Positions 47,101-58,102 of a DNA stretch of 64,000 bases are shown piece after piece. The stretch comes from Gordius sp. MW1 (Eukaryota; Nematomorpha; Gordioida; Gordea; Gordiidae), in the NCBI GenBank assembly GCA_964036665.1, contig OZ038530.1, positions 558,001-622,000 on the forward strand, written 5' to 3'. The notes under the pieces are model-generated. The model was not told the DNA's origin, ran no database searches, and saw only the letters and a list, made by a program, of their open reading frames with translations. The position numbers and the translations under genes were made by a program. Numbering within the stretch: the stretch's first letter is position 1; each line of letters starts with the position of its first letter.

Positions 47101-47460
47101 TCCGTTGTCCGTCCGTTGTCCTTCCGTTGTCCGTCCGTTGTCCGTTCGTTGTCCGTTCGTTGTCCGCCCGTTGTCCTTCCGTTGTCCTTCCGTTGTCCGT
47201 CCGTTGTCCTTCCGTTGTCCGTCCGTTGTCCGTCTGTAGTCCTTTTGTTGTCCGTCCGTTGTCCGTCTGATGTCCTTTTGTTGTCCTTCCGTTGTCCGTC
47301 CGTTGTCCGTCTAATGTCCTTCCGTTGTCCATCCGTTGTCCGTCCCTTGTCCATCTGATGTCCTTCCGTTGTCCGTCCGTTGTCCGTCTGATGTCCTTCC
47401 GTTGTCCGTCCGTTGTCCGTCCCTTGTCCGTCTGATGTCCTTCCGTTGTCCGTCCGTTGT
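44115..47460 (-). repeat. 11-bp minisatellite array between C5 and B7
   Basis: Second copy of 34,313-37,658, with few differences (for example CCGTTTTACTTCCG near 47,015 where the first copy has CCGTTGTACTTCCG, and GTCTAATGTCC near 47,310). The near identity over 3.3 kb shows that this duplication is recent. Confidence 0.97.
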
Positions 47461-47919
47461 CCATCAGGAGGCTACAAGTTTGAATCCCGGAGAGTATTCT
47501 GTTCTTGTTAATAACATTGATAATATGACTTTTTAGCCGTCCGCTGAAATTTTCACGAAGCCTATATGGTTGAACAAAAAAATTTAAAAAATTTTCAAGT
47601 CGAAAATCTTTTTTTTGTCGGAATTCACCTCTGATATCGAAAATTTTCATGAGGCCTATATGGTGTTACAAAAAAATTGAAAAAATTTTGAGGTCGAAAA
47701 AAATATTTTTTGATAAAAAAATTTAATAAATTGCATAGCACGGAGGGACGACGGAGGGACGACAGAGGGACGACGGACGGACGACGGAGAGACGACGGAG
47801 GGAGGACGGACGGACAACGGAGGGACGACGGACCGTCCGTTGTCCGTCAGGAGGCAACAAGTTTGAATCCGTGAGAGTATTCTGTTGATAATATGACTTT
47901 TTGGCCGTCCGCTGGCTAC
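47461..47919 (-). repeat. B7: composite cassette, short form
   Basis: B-box-like segment 2 (47,461-47,546), two-unit AT satellite (47,547-47,739), inverted mini-array (47,740-47,832), switch, segment 1 (47,845-47,919). It belongs to the same 9.8-kb duplication as B5. Confidence 0.85.
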
Positions 47920-50900
47920 GTCCGTTGTCCGTCCGTTGTCCGCCCGTTGTCCGTCTGTTGTCCGTCCGTTGTCCGTCCGTTGTCCGTTCGTTGTCCGTTC
48001 GTTGTCCTTCCGTTGTCCTTCCGTTGTCCTTCCGTTGTCCGTCCGTTGTCCGTCTGATGTCCTTCCGTTGTCCGTCCGTTGTCCGTCCGTTGTCCGCCCG
48101 TTGTCCTTCCGTTGTCCTTCCGTTGTCCGTCCGTTGTCCGTCCGTTGTCCGTCCGTTGTCCGTCCGTTGTCCTTCCGTTGTCCGTCAGATGTCCTTTTGT
48201 TGTCTGTCCGTTGTCCGTTCGTTGTCCGTTCGTTGTCCGTTCGTTGTCCGTCCGTTGTCCGCCCGTTGTCCGCCCGTTGTCCTTCCGTTGTCCGTCCGTT
48301 GTCCTTCCGTTGTCCGTCCGTTGTCCGTCCGTTGTCCGTTCGTTGTCCGTTCGTTGTCCGCCCGTTGTCCTTCCGTTGTCCTTCCGTTGTCCGTCCGTTG
48401 TCCTTCCGTTGTCCGTCCGTTGTCCGTCTGATGTCCTTTTGTTGTCCGTCCGTTGTCCGTCTGATGTCCTTTTGTTGTCCTTCCGTTGTCCGTCCGTTGT
48501 CCGTCTGATGTCCTTCCGTTGTCCATCCGTTGTCCGTCCCTTGTCCGTCTGATGTCCTTCCGTTGTCCGTCCGTTGTGCGCCCGTTGTCCGCCCGTTGTC
48601 CTTCCGTTGTCCGTCCGTTGTCCGTCTGATGTCCTTCCGTTGTCCGTCCGTTGTCCGTCCGTTGTCCGCCCGTTGTCCTTCCGTTGTCCGTCCGTTGTCC
48701 GTCCGTTGTCCGTCCGTTGTCCGTCCGTTGTCCTTCCGTTGTCCGTCAGATGTCCTTTTGTTGTCTGTCCGTTGTCCGTTCGTTGTCCGTTCGTTGTCCG
48801 TTCGTTGTCCGTCCGTTGTCCGCCCGTTGTCCGCCCGTTGTCCTTCCGTTGTCCGTCCGTTGTCCTTCCGTTGTCCGTCCGTTGTCCGTCCGTTGTCCGT
48901 TCGTTGTCCGTTCGTTGTCCGCCCGTTGTCCGTCCGTTGTCCGTCCGTTGTCCGTTCGTTGTCCGTCCCTTGTCCGTCTGATGTCCTTTTGTTGTCCGTC
49001 CGTTGTCCGTTCGTTGTCCGTTCGTTGTCCGTTCGTTGTCCGTTCGTTGTCCTTTCGTTGTCCGTTCGTTGTCCGTCTGATGTCCTTTTGTTGTCCTTCC
49101 GTTGTCCGTCCGTTGTCCGTCTGATGTCCTTCCGTTGTCCGTCCGTTGTCCGCCCGTTGTCCTTCCGTTGTCCGCACGTTGTCCGCCCTATGTCCGTTGT
49201 CCGTCCGTTGTCCGTCCTTTGTCCGCCCGTTGTCCGTCCGTTGTCCGTCTGATGTCCTTTTGTTGTCCGCCCGTTGTCCGTCCGTTGTCCTTCCGTTGTC
49301 CGTCCGTTGTCCGTCCGTTGTCTGTCCGTTGTCCGCCCATTGTCCGTCCGTTCTCCTTCCGTTGTCCGTCCGTTGTCCTTCCGTTGTCCGTCTGATGTCC
49401 TTTTGTTGTCCGTCCGTTGTCCGCCCGTTGTCCTTCCGTTGTCCGTTCTTTGTCCATCTGATGTCCTTTTGTTGTCCGTCCGTTGTCCGTTCGTTGTCCG
49501 TTCGTTGTCCGTTCGTTGTCCGTCTGATGTCCTTTTGTTGTCCTTCCGTTGTCCGTTCGTTGTCCGCCCGTTGTCCGTCCGTTGTCCGTCCGTTGTCCGT
49601 CCGTTGTCCGCCCGTTGTCCTTCCGTTGTCCTTCCGTTGTCCGTCCGTTGTCCGTCTGATGTCCTTTTGTTGTCCGTCCGTTGTCCGTCCGTTGTCCTTC
49701 CGTTGTCCTTCCGTTGTCCGCCCGTTGTCCGCCCGTTGTCCGTCCGTTGTCCGTCCGTTGTCCGCCCGTTGTCCTTCCGTTGTCCGCCCATTGTCCGTCC
49801 GTTGTCCGTCCGTTGTCCGTCCGTTGTCCTTTCGTTGTCCGCCCGTTGTCCGTCCGTTGTCCGTCCGTTGCCCGCCCGTTGTCCTTCCGTTGTCCTTCCG
49901 TTGTCCGTCCGTTGTCCGTCTGATGTCCTTTTGTTGTCCGTCCGTTGTCCGTCTGATGTCCTTTTGTTGTCCTTCCGTTGTCCGTCCGTTGTCCGTCTGA
50001 TGTCCTTCCGTTGTCCATCCGTTGTCCGTCCCTTGTCCGTCTGATGTCCTTCCGTTGTCCGTCTGATGTCCTTTTGTTGTCCGTCCGTTGTCCGTCTGAT
50101 GTCCTTTTGTTGTCCTTCCGTTGTCCGTCATTTGTCCGCCCGTTGTCCGTCCGTTGTCCGTCCGTTGTCCGTCAGATGTCCTTTTGTTGTCCGCCCATTG
50201 TCCGCCCGTTGTCCGTCCGTTGTCCGTCCGTTGTCCTTCCGTTGTCCGTCTGATGTCCTTTTGTTGTCCGTCCGTTGTCCGTCCGTTGTCCGCCCGTTGT
50301 CCTTCCGTTGTCCTTCCGTTGTCCGCCCGTTGTCCGCCCGTTGTCCGTCCGTTGTCCGTCCGTTGTCCGTCCGTTGTCCTTCCGTTGTCCGTCTGATGTC
50401 CTTTTGTTGTCCGTCCGTTGTCCGTCCGTTGTCCTTCCGTTGTCCTTCCGTTGTCCGTCCGTTGTCCGTCCGTTGTCCTTCCGTTGTCCGTCCGTTGTCC
50501 GTCTGATGTCCTTCCGTTGTCCATCCGTTGTCCGTCCCTTGTCCGTCTGATGTCCTTCCGTTGTCCGTCCGTTGTCCGTCTGATGTCCTTCCGTTGTCCG
50601 TCCGTTGTCCGTCCCTTGTCCGTCTGATGTCCTTCCGTTGTCCGTCCGTTGTCCGTCCGTTGTCCGCCCGTTGTCCTTCCGTTGTCCTTCCGTTGTCCGT
50701 CAGTTGTCCGTCTGATGTCCTTCCGTTGTCCGTCCGTTGTCCGTCCGTTGTCCGCCTGTTGTCCTTCCGTTGTCCGTCCGTTGTCCCTCTGATGTCCTTC
50801 CGTTGTCCGTCCGTTGTCCTTCCCTTGTCCGTCCGTTGTCCGTCCGTTGTCCTTCCGTTGTCCTTCCGTTGTCCGTTCGTTGTCCTTCCGTTGTCCGTCT

Positions 50901-52401
50901 GATGTCCTTTTGTTGTCCGTCCGTTGTCCGTCCGTTGTCCTTCCGTTGTCCTTCCGTTGTCCGTCCGTTGTCCGTCCGTTGTCCTTCCGTTGTCCGTCCG
51001 TTGTCCGTCTGATGTCCTTCCGTTGTCCTTCCGTTGTCCGTCCGTTGTCCGTCTGATGTCCTTTTGTTGTCCGTCCGTTGTCCGTCCGTTGTCCGTTCGT
51101 TGTCCGTCCCTTGTGCGTCTGATGTCCTTTTGTTGTCCGTCCGTTGTCCGTTCGTTGTCCGTTCGTTGTCCGTCTGATGTCCTTCCGTTGTCCGTCCGTT
51201 GTCCGCCCGTTGTCCTTCCGTTGTCCGTCCGTTGTCCTTCCGTTGTCCTTCCGTTGTCCTTTTGTTGTCCGTCCGTTGTCCGTCCGTTGTCCGTTCGTTG
51301 TCCGTCCCTTGTCCGTCTGATGTCCTTTTGTTGTCCTTCCGTTGTCCGTTCGTTGTCCGTCTGATGTCCTTCCGTTGTCCGTCCGTTGTCCGCCCGTTGT
51401 CCTTCCGTTGTCCGTCCGTTGTCCGTCCGTTGTCCTTCCGTTGTCCGTCCGTTGTCCGTCTGATGTCCTTCCGTTGTCCATCCGTTGTCCGTCCCTTGTC
51501 CGTCTGATGTCCTTCCGTTGTCCGTCCGTTGTCCGTCTGATGTCCTTCCGTTGTCCGTCCGTTGTCCGTCCCTTGTCCGTCTAATGTCCTTCCGTTGTCC
51601 GTCCGTTGTCCGTCCGTTGTCCTTCCGTTGTCCGTCCGTTGTCCGTCCGTTGTCTGTCCGTTGTCCGCCCATTGTCCGTCCGTTCTCCTTCCGTTGTCCG
51701 TCCGTTGTCCTTCCGTTGTCCGTCTGATGTCCTTTTGTTGTCCGTCCGTTGTCCGCCCGTTGTCCTTCCGTTGTCCGTTCTTTGTCCATCTGATGTCCTT
51801 TTGTTGTCCGTCCGTTGTCCGTTCGTTGTCCGTTCGTTGTCCGTTCGTTGTCCGTCTGATGTCCTTTTGTTGTCCTTCCGTTGTCCGTTCGTTGTCCGTC
51901 TGATGTCCTTCCGTTGTCCGTCCGTTGTCCGCCCGTTGTCCTTCCGTTGTCCTTCCGTTGTACTTCCGTTGTCCGTCTGATGTCCGCCCGTTGTCCTTCC
52001 GTTGTCCGTCCGTTGTCCGCCCGTTGTCCTTCCGTTGTCCTTCCGTTGTCCGTCCGTTGTCCTTCCGTTGTCCGTCCGTTGTCCGTTCGTTGTCCGTTCG
52101 TTGTCCGCCCGTTGTCCTTCCGTTGTCCTTCCGTTGTCCGTCCGTTGTCCTTCCGTTGTCCGTCCGTTGTCCGTCTGTAGTCCTTTTGTTGTCCGTCCGT
52201 TGTCCGTCTGATGTCCTTTTGTTGTCCTTCCGTTGTCCGTCCGTTGTCCGTCTGATGTCCTTCCGTTGTCCATCCGTTGTCCGTCCCTTGTCCATCTGAT
52301 GTCCTTCCGTTGTCCGTCCGTTGTCCGTCTGATGTCCTTCCGTTGTCCGTCCGTTGTCCGTCCCTTGTCCGTCTGATGTCCTTCCGTTGTCCGTCCGTTG
52401 T
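47920..52401 (-). repeat. 11-bp minisatellite array between B7 and B8
   Basis: A mosaic: the left part (to about 49,250) resembles other B-proximal arrays and contains the contraction CCGCCCTATGTCCGTTGTCC (49,180). From about 49,570 on it repeats the C5-proximal block of 44,630-47,460 with an offset of 4,941 bp. It lacks a transposon at the point where the duplicated block would be expected to begin with one. Confidence 0.96.
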
Positions 52402-52860
52402 CCATCAGGAGGCTACAAGTTTGAATCCCGGAGAGTATTCTGTTCTTGTTAATAACATTGATAATATGACTTTTTAGCCGTCCGCTGAAATTTTCACGAA
52501 GCCTATATGGTTGAACAAAAAAATTTAAAAAATTTTCAAGTCGAAAATCTTTTTTTTGTCGGAATTCACCTCTGATATCGAAAATTTTCATGAGGCCTAT
52601 ATGGTGTTACAAAAAAATTGAAAAAATTTTGAGGTCGAAAAAAATATTTTTTGATAAAAAAATTTAATAAATTGCATAGCACGGAGGGACGACGGAGGGA
52701 CGACAGAGGGACGACGGACGGACGACGGAGAGACGACGGAGGGAGGACGGACGGACAACGGAGGGACGACGGACCGTCCGTTGTCCGTCAGGAGGCAACA
52801 AGTTTGAATCCGTGAGAGTATTCTGTTGATAATATGACTTTTTGGCCGTCCGCTGGCTAC
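52402..52860 (-). repeat. B8: composite cassette, short form
   Basis: B-box-like segment 2 (52,402-52,487), two-unit AT satellite (52,488-52,680), inverted mini-array (52,681-52,773), switch, segment 1 (52,786-52,860). It lies 4,941 bp after B7 and is part of the same tandem duplication. Confidence 0.85.
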
Positions 52861-54691
52861 GTCCGTTGTCCGTCCGTTGTCCGCCCGTTGTCCGTCTGTT
52901 GTCCGTCCGTTGTCCGTCCGTTGTCCGTCCGTTGTCCGTTCGTTGTCCGTTCGTTGTCCTTCCGTTGTCCTTCCGTTGTCCTTCCGTTGTCCGTCCGTTG
53001 TCCGTCTGATGTCCTTCCGTTGTCCGTCCGTTGTCCGTCCGTTGTCCGCCCGTTGTCCTTCCGTTGTCCTTCCGTTGTCCGTCCGTTGTCCGTCCGTTGT
53101 CCGTCCGTTGTCCGTCCGTTGTCCTTCCGTTGTCCGTCAGATGTCCTTTTGTTGTCTGTCCGTTGTCCGTTCGTTGTCCGTTCGTTGTCCGTTCGTTGTC
53201 CGTCCGTTGTCCGCCCGTTGTCCGCCCGTTGTCCTTCCGTTGTCCGTCCGTTGTCCTTCCGTTGTCCGTCCGTTGTCCGTCCGTTGTCCGTTCGTTGTCC
53301 GTTCGTTGTCCGCCCGTTGTCCTTCCGTTGTCCTTCCGTTGTCCGTCCGTTGTCCTTCCGTTGTCCGTCCGTTGTCCGTCTGATGTCCTTTTGTTGTCCG
53401 TCCGTTGTCCGTCTGATGTCCTTTTGTTGTCCTTCCGTTGTCCGTCCGTTGTCCGTCTGATGTCCTTCCGTTGTCCATCCGTTGTCCGTCCCTTGTCCGT
53501 CTGATGTCCTTCCGTTGTCCGTCCGTTGTGCGCCCGTTGTCCGCCCGTTGTCCTTCCGTTGTCCGTCCGTTGTCCGTCTGATGTCCTTCCGTTGTCCGTC
53601 CGTTGTCCGTCCGTTGTCCGCCCGTTGTCCTTCCGTTGTCCGTCCGTTGTCCGTCCGTTGTCCGTCCGTTGTCCGTCCGTTGTCCTTCCGTTGTCCGTCA
53701 GATGTCCTTTTGTTGTCTGTCCGTTGTCCGTTCGTTGTCCGTTCGTTGTCCGTTCGTTGTCCGTCCGTTGTCCGCCCGTTGTCCGCCCGTTGTCCTTCCG
53801 TTGTCCGTCCGTTGTCCTTCCGTTGTCCGTCCGTTGTCCGTCCGTTGTCCGTTCGTTGTCCGTTCGTTGTCCGCCCGTTGTCCGTCCGTTGTCCGTCCGT
53901 TGTCCGTTCGTTGTCCGTCCCTTGTCCGTCTGATGTCCTTTTGTTGTCCGTCCGTTGTCCGTTCGTTGTCCGTTCGTTGTCCGTTCGTTGTCCGTTCGTT
54001 GTCCTTTCGTTGTCCGTTCGTTGTCCGTCTGATGTCCTTTTGTTGTCCTTCCGTTGTCCGTCCGTTGTCCGTCTGATGTCCTTCCGTTGTCCGTCCGTTG
54101 TCCGCCCGTTGTCCTTCCGTTGTCCGCACGTTGTCCGCCCTATGTCCGTTGTCCGTCCGTTGTCCGTCCTTTGTCCGCCCGTTGTCCGTCCGTTGTCCGT
54201 CTGATGTCCTTTTGTTGTCCGCCCGTTGTCCGTCCGTTGTCCGTCCGTTGTCCGTTCGTTGTCCATCCGTTGTCCGTCTGATGTCCTTTTGTTGTCCGCC
54301 CGTTGTCCTTCCATAGTCCGCCCGTTGTCCGTCCGTTGTCCTTCCGTTGTCCTTCCGTTGTCCGTTCGTTGTCCGTTCGTTGTCCGTTCGTTGTCCGCCC
54401 GTTGTCCTTCCGTTGTCCTTCCGTTGTCCGTCCGTTGTCCTTCCGTTGTCCGTCCGTTGTCCGTCTGATGTCCTTTTGTTGTCCGTCCGTTGTCCGTCTG
54501 ATGTCCTTTTGTTGTCCTTCCGTTGTCCGTCCGTTGTCCGTCTGATGTCCTTCCGTTGTCCATCCGTTGTCCGTCCCTTGTCCATCTGATGTCCTTCCGT
54601 TGTCCGTCCGTTGTCCGTCTGATGTCCTTCCGTTGTCCGTCCGTTGTCCGTCCGTTGTCCGTCTGATGTCCTTCCGTTGTCCGTCCGTTGT
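52861..54691 (-). repeat. 11-bp minisatellite array between B8 and B9
   Basis: Begins as a copy of 47,920-49,250 with one extra 11-bp unit (offset 4,941 becomes 4,952 near 52,920) and keeps the CCGCCCTATGTCCG contraction (54,137). Beyond about 54,210 it differs and ends like the array flanking B1/B2 in reverse complement. CCTTCCATAGTCCGCCCG (54,307) is a local variant of the CCGTAGTCCG word. Confidence 0.96.
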
Positions 54692-55307
54692 CCATCAGGA
54701 GGCTACAAGTTTGAATCCCGGAGAGTATTCTGTTCTTGTTAATAACATTGATAATATGACTTTTTAGCCGTCCGCTGAAATTTTCACGAAGCCTATATGG
54801 TTGAACAAAAAAATTTAAAAAATTTTCAAGTCGAAAAATTTTTTTTTTTCGGAATTCACCTCTGATATCGAAAATTTTCATGAGGCCTATATGGTGTTAC
54901 AAAAAAATTGAAAAAATTTTGAGGTCGAAAAAATATTTTCTGATCAAAAAAATTTTTTTTACGGAATTCACTTCTGATATCAAAAATTTTCATGAGGCCT
55001 ATATGGTTGAACAAAAAAATGGAAAAAAATTTGAGGTCGAAAAAAATATTTTTTGATAAAAAAAATTTAATAAATTGCATAGCACGGAGGGACGACGGAG
55101 GGACGACGGAGGGACGACGGACGGACGACGGAGGGACGACGGACGGACGACGGAGGGACGACGGACGGACGACGGAGAGACGACGGAGGGAGGACGGACG
55201 GACAACGGAGGGACGACGGACCGTCCGTTGTCCGTCAGGAGGCAACAAGTTTGAATCCGTGAGAGTATTCTGTTGATAATATGACTTTTTGGCCGTCCGC
55301 TGGCTAC
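54692..55307 (-). repeat. B9: composite cassette, long form
   Basis: B-box-like segment 2 (54,692-54,777), three-unit AT-rich satellite (54,778-55,083; GAATTC sites at 54,852 and 54,964 are 112 bp apart), inverted mini-array (55,084-55,222, about 138 bp), switch, segment 1 (55,233-55,307). It is the only three-unit form in the right half and is the reverse-complement partner of B2. Confidence 0.85.
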
Positions 55308-56700
55308 GTCCGTTGTCCGTCCGTTGTCCGCCCGTTGTCCGTCTGTTGTCCGTCCGTTGTCCGTCCTTTGTCCGTTCGTTGTCCGTTCGTTGTCCTTCCG
55401 TTGTTCTTCCGTTGTCCTTCCGTTGTCCGTCCGTTGTCCGTCTGATGTCCTTCCGTTGTCCGTCCGTTGTCCGTCCGTTGTCCGCCCGTTGTCCTTCCGT
55501 TGTCCGTCCGTTGTCCTTCCGTTGTCCGTCCGTTGTCCTTCCGTTGTCCGTCCGTTGTCCTTCCGTTGTCCGTCCGTTGTCCGTCCGTTGTCCGTCTGAT
55601 GTCCTTTTGTTGTCCTTCCGTTGTCCGTCCGTTGTCCGTCTGATGTCCTTCCGTTGTCCATCCGTTGTCCGTCCCTTGTCCGTCTGATGTCCTTCCGTTG
55701 TCCGTCCGTTGTCCGTCCCTTGTCCGTCTGATGTCCTTCCGTTGTCCGTCCGTTGTCCGTCCGTTGTCCGCCCGTTGTCCTTCCGTTGTCCTTCCGTTGT
55801 CCGTCCGTTGTCCGTCTGATGTCCTTCCGTTGTCCGTCCGTTGTCCGTCCGTTGTCCGTCCGTTGTCCGTCCGTTGTCCTTCCGTTGTCCGTCCGTTGTC
55901 CTTCCGTTGTCCGTCCGTTGTCCGTCTGATGTCCTTTTGTTGTCCGTCCGTTGTCCGTCCGTTGTCCGTCCCTTGTCCGTCTGATGTCCTTTTGTTGTCC
56001 GTCCGTTGTCCGTTCGTTGTCCGTTCGTTGTCCGTTCGTTGTCCTTTCGTTGTCCGTTCGTTGTCCGTCTGATGTACTTTTGTTGTCCTTCCGTTGTCCG
56101 TCCGTTGTCCGTCTGATGTCCTTCCGTTGTCCGTCCGTTGTCCGCCCGTTGTATGTCCGTTGTCCGTCCGTTGTCCGTCCTTTGTCCGCCCGTTGTCCGT
56201 CCGTTGTCCGTCTGATGTCCTTTTGTTGTCCGCCCGTTGTCCGTCCGTTGTCCGTTCGTTGTCCGTCCGTTGTCCGTCTGATGTCCTTTTGTTGTCCGCC
56301 CGTTGTCCTTCCGTAGTCCGCCCGTTGTCCGTCCGTTGTCCTTCCCTGTCCTTCCGTGATCCGTTCGTTGTCCGTTCGTTGTCCGTCCGTTGTCCGTCCG
56401 TTGTCCGCCCGTTGTCCGTTCGTTGTACGTCCGTTGACCGTGTGATGTCCTTTTGTTGTCTGTCCGTTGTCCGTTCGTTGTCCGTTCGTTGTCCGTTCGT
56501 TGTCCGTTCGTTGTCCGTCTGATGTCCTTTTGTTGTCCTTCCGTTGTCCGTCCGTTGTCCGTCTGATGTCCTTCCGTTGTCCGTCCGTTGTCCGCCCGTT
56601 GTCCTTCCGTTGTCCGCACGTTGTCCGCGTGTTGTATGTCCGTTGTCCGTCCGTTGTCCGTCCGTTGTCCGTCCGTTGTCCGTCCGTTGTCCGCCCGTTG
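55308..56700 (-). repeat. 11-bp minisatellite array between B9 and C6
   Basis: Reverse-complement counterpart of 9,820-11,245: it holds the irregular CCTTCCCTGTCCTTCCGTGA stretch (about 56,339-56,358) and GTTGACCGTGTGATGTCC (about 56,433). Together these two slips make chance similarity of simple repeats an unlikely explanation. Confidence 0.97.
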
Positions 56701-57141
56701 CAGGGTTTCTTTCAGGGGGGAGCCCGGGGGGGTAATACCTCCCCGTGGAGTTTCAAATACCCCCCCCCCCCCGGAGAGTTTTGATTGAAGGAAGCATGAA
56801 CATGAACTGAGGTTCCACCATGAAGTCATAAATTATATTAATAATAGGCTTAGGCTAAAATTGAAATTCAATAAATTATTTTAATTTGTCAATAAAAAAT
56901 ATAAAATTGGCGAAATTAAATTTTTTTACAGATCAGGTGGAAATTATTCATAGACATCATTTTTTAACATCTGTGAACCGTAAATTTACAATCTTGAAAG
57001 TTACAAATTATCTTTAATATATCAATAGGTAACTAAACATAAATAAATGCTTTTAGAATTATTAAATCACTATCTTACTTATAAACTTAAAAAGAATTAT
57101 TATAAATAATACATTCTATGTTTTTTTTGAATTGCAGATAG

Positions 57142-57378
57142 ATGTCTGGTAAATATAAAAGTACTCTTTTACACTACTTTAGTAAAAAGGAAAAGTCTAA
57201 TAAAAAGGATGGTAAATATGATTTAATTTGGAATAATTTTAATTATGCAACAGGTGAAGATATGAATAATTGTTCTGTAGAAAAAACTCTGGTTTGTTCC
57301 ATTCAATGTTATAATGAAAAGGATGGTATTTATATTTATATTACTAACAAAATATTGGTCATTTTAAATGTATATTAA
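57142..57378 (+). CDS. 78-codon ORF, possible hAT N-terminus (C6)
   Basis: Same 78 residues as the other copies, even though the host element is terminally truncated. The upstream acceptor-like site is intact. Confidence 0.4.
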   Translation: MSGKYKSTLLHYFSKKEKSNKKDGKYDLIWNNFNYATGEDMNNCSVEKTLVCSIQCYNEKDGIYIYITNKILVILNVY

Positions 57379-57763
57379 CTAATTATAATTTGCTTGCAAG
57401 CATATAAAAAAGATCTTTTTTGTCTAATCAATTATGTATTATGAAAAGGTGAGGATAATTCTGTGGAGAAACTGGTTTATTCCATAGATTGTCAAAATAA
57501 AAAAGATGGTATTTACATTTATACACACAAAATAATGTTTATAACTAATGATAATTATCTGTCATGCATTTAAATTCTGATATAGATAAAATATCTTTTT
57601 TATCTATTTGATTTTGAATTAGAAATAGGCGAGAAGATATGTTTGGGGAATACTATGGGTATTTGTGTTTATATAAAATAATAAATAAGGCATGAATATG
57701 TTTGTTTATAATAGGTAAAGATGGGACTGAATTAAGAAAAACTCTTGTTTTATCCCTTACTTT

Positions 57764-57937
57764 AGTGCAATGAACCGAATTATGGTTGCATTAAGAAACA
57801 GGCTAGGGGAGATATCTTTAGACCACTGTATGAGAATATCTATAGAAGGGGCTGACCTTCCTACTGAAGAATATCTAGATATGGCGATGAAGGAGTACGC
57901 CTTTAAAAAACAAAGAAGTATTCGGTTACTTTCTTAA
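57764..57937 (+). pseudogene. hAT transposase C-terminal remnant, undeleted form (C6)
   Basis: Reads SAMNRIMVALRNRLGEISLD and so on to KKQRSIRLLS, stop at 57,935-57,937. CCCTTACTTTAG immediately before TGCAATG looks like a splice acceptor whose exon would begin inside the serine codon. This would place the fragment as the last exon of the ancestral transposase. Upstream repeat unit 4 is in another frame and closes at TGA. Confidence 0.66.
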
Positions 57938-58102
57938 AAGAACACTTGCCCGTTAAAATATTACATGTATTTATTTAATGATTATGCGTGTATGTATCAA
58001 TTTATATATCACTTATATCACCAATAAAAATTAGTAAATATTATACAAAATGGTTTCGCAATTAAAAAAATTTTTACCCCCCCGGAAGTTGAAAATACCC
58101 CA

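Larger units (their letters stand above)
56701..58102 (+). mobile_element. C6: hAT-like transposon with its right end deleted
   Basis: The left terminal repeat is intact (56,701-56,715). At the right the element stops at GAAAATACCCCA and passes straight into CCCGTTGTCCG, so the last ~35 bp, including the whole right terminal inverted repeat, are lost. It could not be mobilised as it stands. It keeps the 26-bp stretch deleted in the other three + copies, agreeing with its partner C2. Confidence 0.87.
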
